A DNA stretch of 5,141 bases, taken from Lachnospiraceae bacterium UBA7480 (GTDB lineage: Bacteria > Bacillota > Clostridia > Lachnospirales > Lachnospiraceae). Under the pieces are notes generated by a model. That model worked only from the letters and a program-made list of their open reading frames with translations, was not told the DNA's origin and did not search any database. The position numbers were made by a program, and so were the translations under genes. How positions within the stretch are numbered: the first letter of the stretch is position 1; every line of letters starts with the position of its first letter. The stretch is taken from assembly GCA_002479655.1 (NCBI GenBank), contig DLOQ01000113.1:1403-6543 (forward strand). Reading direction: 5' to 3'. Below, piece after piece: positions 1-4,894 of this stretch.

Positions 1-1
1 T

Positions 2-280
2 CCTCTCTGCCATATCGCAGCCAATGCCGGATTGGAAGGCAGCGTTATCATCAATAAGGTTAGGGAGTCCAAGGTTGGCGTTGGATTTGACGCATTGAAA
101 GAAGAATATGTTGATATGGTATCAGCCGGTATCCTGGATCCTGCCAAGGTTACCAGAAGCGCATTGCAGAATGCTACCAGCGTTGCAAGCACACTGCTTA
201 CGACGGAATCCGTAGTAGCGAATATCAAAGAAGACGCTCCTGCGATGCCTGCAGGCGGCGGTATGGGCGGAATGATGTAG
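2..280 (+). CDS. groEL: 60 kDa chaperonin GroEL, C-terminal part (5' end outside window)
   Basis: This is the last 92 codons of GroEL, the cytosolic ATP-driven chaperonin that forms double seven-membered rings and folds proteins with GroES. Reading from base 2, the frame is open from the window edge, so the gene is cut by the window and not by a mutation. Recognisable family segments are [12 protein letters not shown], the helix/loop [16 protein letters not shown], whose Asp contacts nucleotide in the equatorial domain, TTESVVANI, and the flexible Gly/Met tail ending GGGMGGMM. The stop is TAG at 278-280. The residues before IAANAG read PLCH, where many GroELs have PLRQ or PVRQ; this is probably lineage variation. 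A rho-independent terminator follows about 50 bases downstream. The family call is near certain; nothing upstream can be assessed. Confidence 0.97.
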   Translation, partial: PLCHIAANAGLEGSVIINKVRESKVGVGFDALKEEYVDMVSAGILDPAKVTRSALQNATSVASTLLTTESVVANIKEDAPAMPAGGGMGGMM

Positions 281-299
281 TATAATATATAAAATTCGC

Positions 300-328
300 T
301 TGAAACTAAATAGCAGGTGATTTATAAT
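300..328 (+). promoter_or_regulatory. Sigma-A type promoter for rel
   Basis: A TTGAAA -35 box (300-305) and a perfect TATAAT -10 box (323-328) are separated by exactly 17 bases. The predicted start site is near 335, which gives a leader of about 60 bases before the rel start codon. It lies between the groEL stop and rel, so it lets rel be transcribed independently of groEL. The predicted start falls within the 5' arm of the groEL terminator hairpin, so transcripts from this promoter should lack a complete hairpin. The sequence match is seen directly; activity is inferred. Confidence 0.75.
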
Positions 329-364
329 AAAACAGACTTGATTTATCAGGTCTGTTTTGCTTTT
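329..364 (+). terminator. Rho-independent terminator after groEL
   Basis: The arm AAAACAGAC (329-337) pairs perfectly with GTCTGTTTT (350-358) around a 12-base loop that can itself add TGAT/ATCA pairs. The T-rich stretch that follows (355-364) is interrupted by GC. It should end groEL transcripts coming from upstream. It could also work weakly in the reverse direction because the 5' arm begins with an A-run. Confidence 0.8.
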
Positions 365-396
365 GACGAATTTCAGGTAGGAGGGGCACTTGTTTT

Positions 397-2763
397 ATGG
401 CGGAAGATCATGCAGAGATAAAAACACTGAATGAGACTGCGGCGGGAACATTGCCTGAAAAGGCGGAGGAAAAACGGGCAGAAACGCATACGGAAGTCAT
501 CATAGATGACGGCCGTATTGAAAAGATTGCGGAGTTTCAGAGCCCTGAGGTCTTATATGAGGAACTGATCGCCAGAGTAAAAAAATATCACCCGTCGGAT
601 GATATTTCATTGATCGAAAAGGCGTATCAGACTGCTGACGCATTTCATCGGGGGCAGGTGCGCAAGTCGGGAGAGCCGTATATCATCCATCCACTGTGTG
701 TTGCGATCATTCTTGCGGATATGGAGATGGATAAGGAGACGATCGCGGCGGGCATCCTGCATGATGTTGTGGAAGATACGATCATGACCTGCGAGGAGCT
801 CAGGGAACAGTTTGGCCCGGACGTGGAGCTTCTGGTGGACGGCGTGACCAAATTGAGCCAGTTGCAATATTCTACGGATAAGCTGGAGATGCAGGCGGAG
901 AATCTCAGAAAGATGTTTCTTGCCATGGCAAAGGATATCCGCGTCATCATGATCAAGCTGGCTGACCGTCTTCATAATATGCGCACGCTGGATTATATGA
1001 GACCGGAAAAGCAGCAGGAAAAGGCAAGGGAGACACTGGATATCTATTCGCCGATCGCGAACCGTCTTGGCATCTCTAAGCTGAAGGTAGAGCTGGATGA
1101 TCTTTCCTTAAAATATCTGGAGCCGGAGGCGTATCATGATCTGGTGAATCAGATCGCCGTGCGGAAAAGCGCGAGAGAAAAATTCGTTCAGGATATTGTG
1201 GACGAGGTCAGCGTCCATATAGCAAATGCCGGAATCAAGGCAAAGATCGACGGACGTGTGAAACATTTCTTCAGTATCTATCGGAAGATGAAGAATCAGA
1301 ATAAGACGATAGACCAGATCTATGATCTGTTTGCTGTGCGGATCATCGTTGATTCCGTTAAGGACTGCTATGCGGCGCTCGGCGTGATTCATGAGATATA
1401 CCGCCCTATTCCAAGCAGGTTTAAGGATTATATTGCGGTGCCGAAGGCAAATATGTATCAGTCGCTTCATACGACGCTGATCGGAAGCGGCGGGACGCCG
1501 TTTGAGATACAGATCCGTACTTATGAGATGCATAAAACGGCGGAATATGGTATTGCGGCGCATTGGAAGTACAAGGAAGTGTCCGACGGAAAGAAGGTGG
1601 AAGAACAGGAGGAGGCAAAGCTGACCTGGCTGCGCCAGATCTTGGAGTGGCAGAAGGATACGTCGGATAACCGTGAATTTATGGGCTTCTTAAAACAGCA
1701 TCTTGATCTTTTTTCAGATCAGGTTTATTGCTTTACGCCGACGGGAGATGTTAAAAATCTTCCGGCAGGAAGCACGACAGTAGACTTTGCGTATCATATC
1801 CATACGGCGGTCGGCAACAAGATGATCGGCGCAAGAGTCAATGGAAAACTGGCGACGATCGATTATGAGATCAAGAATGGTGACTGTATCGAGATCCTGA
1901 CTTCACAAAATTCCAAAGGCCCCAGCCGCGACTGGCTGAATTTTGTTAAGAGCGCGCATGCAAGGAATAAGATCAACCAGTGGTTTAAGAATGAATATAA
2001 AGAGGAAAATGTGGTCCGCGGCAAGGAACTGCTCGCTTCCTACTGTAAGGCAAGATCAATCGTCCTTTCGGATCTGCTGAAGCCGGAATGTATGAATGAA
2101 GTGATGAAGAAATACGGCTTTAAAGACTGGGACTCGCTGATGGCCACGGTAGGACATGGCGCCCTGAAGGAGGGGCAGGTCATTAACCGGCTGCTGGAGA
2201 TCTATGACAGCATGCATAAGGAACCGGTGAGCAATGAGCAGGTCATGGAGTCGATGAGGGACGCGGCGGTCAAAAAGATCGTTCCTGCCAGCAAGGGCGG
2301 CGGAGGTATCATCGTTCACGGAATGAACGATATTGCTGCGAGATTCAGCAAATGCTGTAATCCGCTTCCGGGAGATGAGATCGTAGGATTTATCACCAGA
2401 GGGCGCGGCGTATCGATCCATAGGACGGACTGCCCGAATATCATGAAGATGCCGGATATCGAACGCACCAGACTGGTGGAAGCGGAATGGGCGGCGGATG
2501 CCGAAGGTGGCAAAGGCGGCAAATATATGGTGGAGATCATCATCTATGCCAGCAACAGATCCGGTCTGCTTGCGGATATTTCAAAATGTATGTCTGACTG
2601 GGGCATCGATATCCTTTCACTCAATACAAAGGTGAATAAGGAGCAGAATGCAAGCATCAATATGGCGTTTGACGTCGGCAGCCGAGAGGAACTGAACAGA
2701 GTGGTTGAGAAATTGAAGACGGTTCGAAACGTCATTGATATCGATAGGACGGCCAATAGCTGA
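397..2763 (+). CDS. rel: Bifunctional (p)ppGpp synthetase/hydrolase (Rel/SpoT homologue)
   Basis: This 788-residue cytosolic enzyme makes (p)ppGpp from ATP and GTP/GDP and hydrolyses it, driving the stringent response from the ribosome. Domains in order: an acidic N-terminal extension (about 1-50); an HD hydrolase (about 75-200) with H98, H122-D123 in LHDVVEDT and D190 in KLADRLHNM; a synthetase (about 285-395) with D310, the R341-F-K-D344 motif of bifunctional Rel enzymes (RelA-only types carry ExDD), Y354 and E370 in FEIQIRT; TGS (about 440-502); a helical region; a Cys-rich zinc-finger/RIS domain (about 645-690) with CC at 653-654, H675 and C679; and a C-terminal ACT domain (about 709-785). 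All catalytic residues of both activities are present, so it should be bifunctional. The RBS AGGAGGGG (379-386) supports the ATG at 397. TGA is followed at once by an in-frame TAG. It is somewhat longer than the usual 730-740 residues because of the N-terminal extension. Confidence 0.97.
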   Translation: MAEDHAEIKTLNETAAGTLPEKAEEKRAETHTEVIIDDGRIEKIAEFQSPEVLYEELIARVKKYHPSDDISLIEKAYQTADAFHRGQVRKSGEPYIIHPLCVAIILADMEMDKETIAAGILHDVVEDTIMTCEELREQFGPDVELLVDGVTKLSQLQYSTDKLEMQAENLRKMFLAMAKDIRVIMIKLADRLHNMRTLDYMRPEKQQEKARETLDIYSPIANRLGISKLKVELDDLSLKYLEPEAYHDLVNQIAVRKSAREKFVQDIVDEVSVHIANAGIKAKIDGRVKHFFSIYRKMKNQNKTIDQIYDLFAVRIIVDSVKDCYAALGVIHEIYRPIPSRFKDYIAVPKANMYQSLHTTLIGSGGTPFEIQIRTYEMHKTAEYGIAAHWKYKEVSDGKKVEEQEEAKLTWLRQILEWQKDTSDNREFMGFLKQHLDLFSDQVYCFTPTGDVKNLPAGSTTVDFAYHIHTAVGNKMIGARVNGKLATIDYEIKNGDCIEILTSQNSKGPSRDWLNFVKSAHARNKINQWFKNEYKEENVVRGKELLASYCKARSIVLSDLLKPECMNEVMKKYGFKDWDSLMATVGHGALKEGQVINRLLEIYDSMHKEPVSNEQVMESMRDAAVKKIVPASKGGGGIIVHGMNDIAARFSKCCNPLPGDEIVGFITRGRGVSIHRTDCPNIMKMPDIERTRLVEAEWAADAEGGKGGKYMVEIIIYASNRSGLLADISKCMSDWGIDILSLNTKVNKEQNASINMAFDVGSREELNRVVEKLKTVRNVIDIDRTANS

Positions 2764-2784
2764 TAGTTTAAAGCATACGGCAGA

Positions 2785-2867
2785 CAGAAAGCGCAGACGG
2801 CTGATGACCTGACGAATGGGGCAGAAAGCGCGTGACGGCTGATGATTGGAAGAATAGCGCAGACAGG
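2785..2867 (+). repeat. Imperfect tandem repeat in the rel-MBL spacer
   Basis: A 23-base unit at 2785-2807 recurs at 2822-2845 with one small difference: both begin CAGAAAGCGC and end GACGGCTGATGA. A shorter third piece, AGCGCAGACAGG, lies at 2856-2867. The unit start-to-start distance is 37 bases. The copies lie wholly in the untranslated spacer. No terminator or convincing promoter is visible here, so transcription from rel probably continues into the next gene. The function of the repeat is unknown. Confidence 0.6.
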
Positions 2868-2868
2868 G

Positions 2869-2874
2869 AAAGGA
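2869..2874 (+). promoter_or_regulatory. Ribosome binding site choosing the MBL start
   Basis: AAAGGA lies 6 bases before the ATG at 2881. The upstream in-frame ATG at 2842 has no purine-rich site before it and would add 13 residues (MIGRIAQTGKGSD) that lie in repeat-containing spacer DNA. The 2881 start is therefore preferred. Confidence 0.65.
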
Positions 2875-2880
2875 TCGGAT

Positions 2881-3519
2881 ATGGGAAAAGCAGAATTAAA
2901 GGTCGGCAGGATCATGATGGGGATGTGCCAGACCAATTGTTATTTTATCTATAGAGAGGGTGAAAGCAAAGTTATCTTTGTAGATCCGGCGGATCAGGGA
3001 AAGCTCATCCATGATAAATTAAAAGAAAAAGGTTTTGAAGTAGAGGCGATCCTTTTGACGCATGGACATTTTGATCATATCATGGGCTGTAAGGAGCTGA
3101 AAGAGCTTAGCGGCGCGAAGATCTATGCGCCGGAGGCGGATAAGGTGCTGTTACAGGATCCCTATGTCAATGTATCAGCAAGCTGGGCGAAGCCATATAC
3201 GCTGGAAGCGGATGAATACTTAAAGGACGGACAGGAGCTTGTCTTTGGGGATAAGGTATGTAAGATGATCGAGACGCCGGGACATACGATTGGAAGCTGC
3301 TGTTATTATTTTGAGGAGGACGGCGTTCTGATCAGCGGAGATACGCTGTTCCAGGAGTCGGTGGGACGGACGGACCTTCCGACCGGAAGCATGGCGAAGC
3401 AGAAACGCTCTATCGAGGAAAAGCTGATGGCGCTGCCGGATGAAGTCAGGGTCTATCCCGGACATGGCGGGACGACAACGATAGGATATGAGAGGCAGTA
3501 TAATCCGTTCTGTAGCTAG
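2881..3519 (+). CDS. MBL-fold metallo-hydrolase (glyoxalase II-like, YqgX/YcbL type)
   Basis: A 212-residue soluble metallo-beta-lactamase-fold hydrolase. The zinc-binding signature is complete: H61-G-H63-F-D65-H66, H135 in TPGHT, D154 in SGDTLF and H195 in YPGHG. The GRTDLPTGS segment (162-170) is typical of the hydroxyacylglutathione hydrolase/YcbL-type small hydrolases. The physiological substrate cannot be read from sequence; hydrolysis of a thioester such as S-lactoyl-bacillithiol or S-lactoylglutathione is the family precedent, not a demonstrated role. It has no signal peptide or membrane segment. It starts 117 bases after rel without a visible terminator, so it is likely co-transcribed with rel. 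Isoleucine codons are almost all ATC (10 of 12), matching rel by eye. The family is sure; the exact function is open. Confidence 0.9.
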   Translation: MGKAELKVGRIMMGMCQTNCYFIYREGESKVIFVDPADQGKLIHDKLKEKGFEVEAILLTHGHFDHIMGCKELKELSGAKIYAPEADKVLLQDPYVNVSASWAKPYTLEADEYLKDGQELVFGDKVCKMIETPGHTIGSCCYYFEEDGVLISGDTLFQESVGRTDLPTGSMAKQKRSIEEKLMALPDEVRVYPGHGGTTTIGYERQYNPFCS

Positions 3520-3541
3520 AAAAATACCCTTGCTATTTTTC
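3519..3541 (+). terminator. Weak AT-rich terminator-like hairpin after the MBL gene
   Basis: GAAAAATA (3519-3526) pairs with TATTTTTC (3534-3541) around a 7-base loop, directly at the MBL stop codon. The stem has a single GC pair and the T-run is part of the 3' arm, so termination would be weak. It is the only candidate end signal for the rel-MBL transcript that I can see. Confidence 0.35.
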
Positions 3542-3558
3542 ATTACCTGTGATATGCT
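3530..3558 (+). promoter_or_regulatory. Poor promoter candidate upstream of the Rpn gene
   Basis: TTGCTA (3530-3535) and TATGCT (3553-3558) are 17 bases apart, and a TGN extended -10 (TGA, 3550-3552) precedes the -10. Each hexamer matches the consensus at only four positions. It overlaps the weak hairpin after the MBL gene and is about 200 bases from the next start codon. It is listed because nothing better is visible in 3520-3762. Confidence 0.22.
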
Positions 3559-3642
3559 TCATTCAAAGCATTATTTTCATAATTAGGCATGGCCGTTTGT
3601 GCTGCATGTCTTCCGTTTAATCTTATATTTTATTTATATTCC

Positions 3643-3692
3643 CGAAAATCTATGCTTTTATTTCAAAATAACATTATAAAGCAGGATTTTCG
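3643..3692 (+). repeat. Long imperfect inverted repeat upstream of the Rpn gene
   Basis: CGAAAATC (3643-3650) pairs perfectly with GATTTTCG (3685-3692). Inside it, TGCTTT (3653-3658) pairs with AAAGCA (3678-3683) after a small bulge, and the centre holds a further TTATTT/AAATAA dyad. The result is a roughly 50-base hairpin ending 70 bases before the Rpn start. It lacks a terminal T-run, so it is not a standard terminator. It could be a leader structure, a protein-binding dyad or the edge of a small inserted element. The centre contains the left copy of the direct repeat at 3662-3675. Confidence 0.5.
3662..3675 (+). repeat. Direct repeat flanking the Rpn gene, left copy
   Basis: TTCAAAATAACATT here matches TTCAAAATGACATT at 4662-4675 at 13 of 14 positions, exactly 1000 bases away. 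The pair brackets the Rpn gene and could be an old target-site duplication, though both copies lie in AT-rich DNA. Confidence 0.45.
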
Positions 3693-3750
3693 ATATGGAG
3701 CATGGTCATGACGACATGCGCCGTCTGCCGGGGATTCCTGCAAAGAAAAG

Positions 3751-3755
3751 GGAGG
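3751..3755 (+). promoter_or_regulatory. Ribosome binding site choosing the Rpn start
   Basis: GGAGG lies 7 bases before the ATG at 3763 but only 1 base before the alternative in-frame ATG at 3757, too close for initiation. The 3763 start (MAERKTRG...) is therefore preferred. Confidence 0.8.
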
Positions 3756-3762
3756 AATGCTT

Positions 3763-4650
3763 ATGGCAGAGAGAAAAACAAGAGGGAAGAACCGTTTTGA
3801 CGGAAAGAACAGGGAGTACAAAAGCGACGTATTCAGTATGTTATTGGAGTATCCGGAAAATGCGCTTGCGGCATACAATGCGATAAATCACTCCAATTAT
3901 ACAGATCCGCAGCAGGTCAGGATGTGCAGTCTGGATAGGGGGATATCCCTGTCGGTGCGGAATGACGCATCATTCATACTGGATATGAATCTAAGCATCT
4001 ATGAGCATCAGCCCACGATATGCCGGAACATGCCGCTGCGCAGTCTGATTTATTTTTCAGGCATTATATTGGACATCATAAAGGGGCAGGATATTTATGG
4101 ATACAGCCTCGTCAAAATACCGACGCCGCGATTTGTTGTTTTTTATAATGGCGGGCAGGATCAGCCGGAACAGTCGGAGATGAGGCTTTCGGATTCGTAT
4201 GAACGCAAGATGGATCAGCCGGAGCTGGAACTGGTATGCAAGGTTTATAACATCAATATCGGAAAGAATAAGGAACTTCTGGATCATTGCCGGTTTTTGA
4301 AGGAATATGTGCTGTTTGTGGATCGTGTGCGTAAGAACTACGAAGCCGCAGGGCATATGGATCTGGAACGGTGCATAAGGAAAGCGATTGACAGCTGTAT
4401 CAGGGAAGACATACTGAGGGATTTCCTGATGGAACGCAGGGCGGAGGTGTTAAAAGTGATGACATTGGATTACACGTTTGAAAGGCGGCTTATGTTGCAG
4501 CAGGAAGCGGCACATGCCGCCGGTCAGGAAGATAAATTATGGTCACAGATACAGAAGAAGCAGTTGAAAGGAAAGACAAATGCACAGATAGCAGACGAGT
4601 TGGAAACAACAGTAGAAGAAATAACGGAAATCATAAAAAAAAGGCAGTGA
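3763..4650 (+). CDS. Rpn-family recombination-promoting nuclease / PD-(D/E)XK transposase-like protein
   Basis: A 295-residue protein of the Rpn/YhgA-like PD-(D/E)XK group, common in many copies in gut Clostridia. The conserved core is visible: YKSDVFSMLL (19-28), SVRNDASFILDMNL (64-77), YEHQ (80-83), NMPLRSLIYF (89-98), VKIPTPRFVVFYNG (117-130), ELELVCKVYNIN (154-165) and VMTLDYTFE (232-240). D69 (or D74) with E81-x-Q83 forms the presumed nuclease centre, Gln replacing the usual Lys. The tail (about 256-295) resembles the helix-turn-helix-like ends of relatives: LKGKTNAQIADELETTVEEI. Studied Rpn proteins are DNA endonucleases that promote recA-independent recombination; this role is transferred by family. 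The ORF is intact. Isoleucine codons are 13 ATA, 6 ATC and 4 ATT, unlike the MBL gene just upstream, which suggests acquisition. It sits between MBL and hemZ. No good terminator follows. Confidence 0.88.
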   Translation: MAERKTRGKNRFDGKNREYKSDVFSMLLEYPENALAAYNAINHSNYTDPQQVRMCSLDRGISLSVRNDASFILDMNLSIYEHQPTICRNMPLRSLIYFSGIILDIIKGQDIYGYSLVKIPTPRFVVFYNGGQDQPEQSEMRLSDSYERKMDQPELELVCKVYNINIGKNKELLDHCRFLKEYVLFVDRVRKNYEAAGHMDLERCIRKAIDSCIREDILRDFLMERRAEVLKVMTLDYTFERRLMLQQEAAHAAGQEDKLWSQIQKKQLKGKTNAQIADELETTVEEITEIIKKRQ

Positions 4651-4661
4651 TGGAACGAATA

Positions 4662-4675
4662 TTCAAAATGACATT
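4662..4675 (+). repeat. Direct repeat flanking the Rpn gene, right copy
   Basis: TTCAAAATGACATT matches the left copy at 3662-3675 at 13 of 14 positions. It starts 11 bases after the Rpn stop codon and precedes an 8-T run (4687-4694) that has no hairpin before it. Confidence 0.45.
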
Positions 4676-4694
4676 GGTATTAGAAATTTTTTTT

Positions 4695-4715
4695 GGAAAG
4701 TTCTATTGACTTTCC
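4695..4715 (+). promoter_or_regulatory. Perfect dyad overlapping the -35 box
   Basis: GGAAAGT (4695-4701) and ACTTTCC (4709-4715) form a 7-base perfect inverted repeat with a 7-base gap, and the right half overlaps the -35 hexamer at 4706-4711. This is the geometry of an operator that blocks RNA polymerase. No regulator is identified; it may also be a chance dyad. Confidence 0.4.
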
Positions 4716-4734
4716 GCTATGTGCTTGCTAGAAT
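4706..4734 (+). promoter_or_regulatory. Sigma-A type promoter upstream of hemZ
   Basis: TTGACT (4706-4711) and TAGAAT (4729-4734) each match the consensus at five of six positions, with an optimal 17-base spacer. The predicted start is near 4741. This gives the downstream gene its own transcription, separate from rel-MBL, and begins the structured leader at about 4741-4830. Confidence 0.75.
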
Positions 4735-4740
4735 GTAAAT

Positions 4741-4830
4741 ATAAAGAAAGTTTACCGCTGACCAATATGCGGTATAAAAGTGGTCGGGTCGAAAGTATAG
4801 TCCTTCACCGCAAGGTGGAGGACTTTTTTC
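4741..4830 (+). ncRNA. Candidate structured leader / riboswitch-like RNA upstream of hemZ
   Basis: The roughly 90 bases between the predicted start site and the terminator T-run hold a compact fold. Stem 1 is TACCGC (4753-4758) with GCGGTA (4769-4774). Its loop carries GACCA (4760-4764), complementary to TGGTC (4781-4785) downstream, so the two stems form an H-type pseudoknot joined by the A-rich linker TAAAAG (4775-4780). A strong intrinsic terminator follows directly. TGCGGT (4768-4773) could instead pair with ACCGCA (4807-4812) inside the terminator, a possible antiterminator. The layout resembles compact pseudoknot-plus-terminator riboswitches, but I do not recognise the consensus of the preQ1, fluoride or other classes. 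It could equally be a terminated small RNA. The boundaries are predicted. Confidence 0.5.
4799..4829 (+). terminator. Strong intrinsic terminator in the hemZ leader
   Basis: AGTCCTTCACC (4799-4809) pairs with GGTGGAGGACT (4814-4824) in an 11-base stem containing one G-T pair, closed by a GCAA tetraloop of the GNRA type and followed by a six-T run (4824-4829). It lies 90-95 bases downstream of a good promoter and about 60 bases before the hemZ start, so it is placed as an attenuator or as the end of a small RNA. It could also end read-through from the Rpn gene. Confidence 0.88.
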
Positions 4831-4852
4831 ATGGAGTTGAGTCAGAAGCGGC

Positions 4853-4894
4853 GAACGGTCTGATATACGGAATGGAGAGAGGAACGGTTTGATA
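4853..4894 (+). repeat. Short direct repeat spanning the hemZ start
   Basis: GAACGGTCTGATA (4853-4865) recurs as GAACGGTTTGATA (4882-4894) with one mismatch, 29 bases apart. The second copy contains the TTG start codon. The first copy is also the tail of a segment (4843-4865) resembling the repeats in the rel-MBL spacer. No function is known. Confidence 0.4.
4876..4883 (+). promoter_or_regulatory. Ribosome binding site supporting a TTG start
   Basis: AGAGAGGA lies 5 bases before the TTG at 4889. No ATG or GTG occurs in this frame between the upstream in-frame stop (TGA, 4838-4840) and 4889, so TTG is the best start. Confidence 0.65.

Noticed and set aside
607..975. Long minus-strand ORFs opposite rel (also 1108-1563 and 2056-2421).
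   Set aside because: The codon pattern and protein homology clearly belong to rel on the + strand; these are antisense shadows without ribosome binding sites or family motifs.
2842..2880. Upstream ATG at 2842 as the start of the MBL hydrolase.
   Set aside because: It has no ribosome binding site and the extra 13 residues fall in repeat-containing spacer; the ATG at 2881 has AAAGGA at a good distance.
2764..2880. CRISPR-like array in the rel-MBL spacer.
   Set aside because: There are only two near copies and a fragment, with a 14-base gap between units; the repeats are imperfect and no cas gene is nearby.
3695..3886. A 63-codon + strand ORF overlapping the Rpn start, with AGGA 8 bases before its ATG.
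   Set aside because: Most of it is the Rpn gene read in another frame and the peptide has no recognisable family. A leader peptide cannot be excluded but nothing supports one.
4676..4694. Terminator for the Rpn gene at the eight-T run.
   Set aside because: No hairpin precedes the T-run, so it does not meet the pattern of an intrinsic terminator.
4741..4830. Assignment of the hemZ leader to a preQ1-I or fluoride riboswitch.
   Set aside because: The pseudoknot-plus-terminator layout is similar, but the conserved nucleotides of those classes as I know them are not present.
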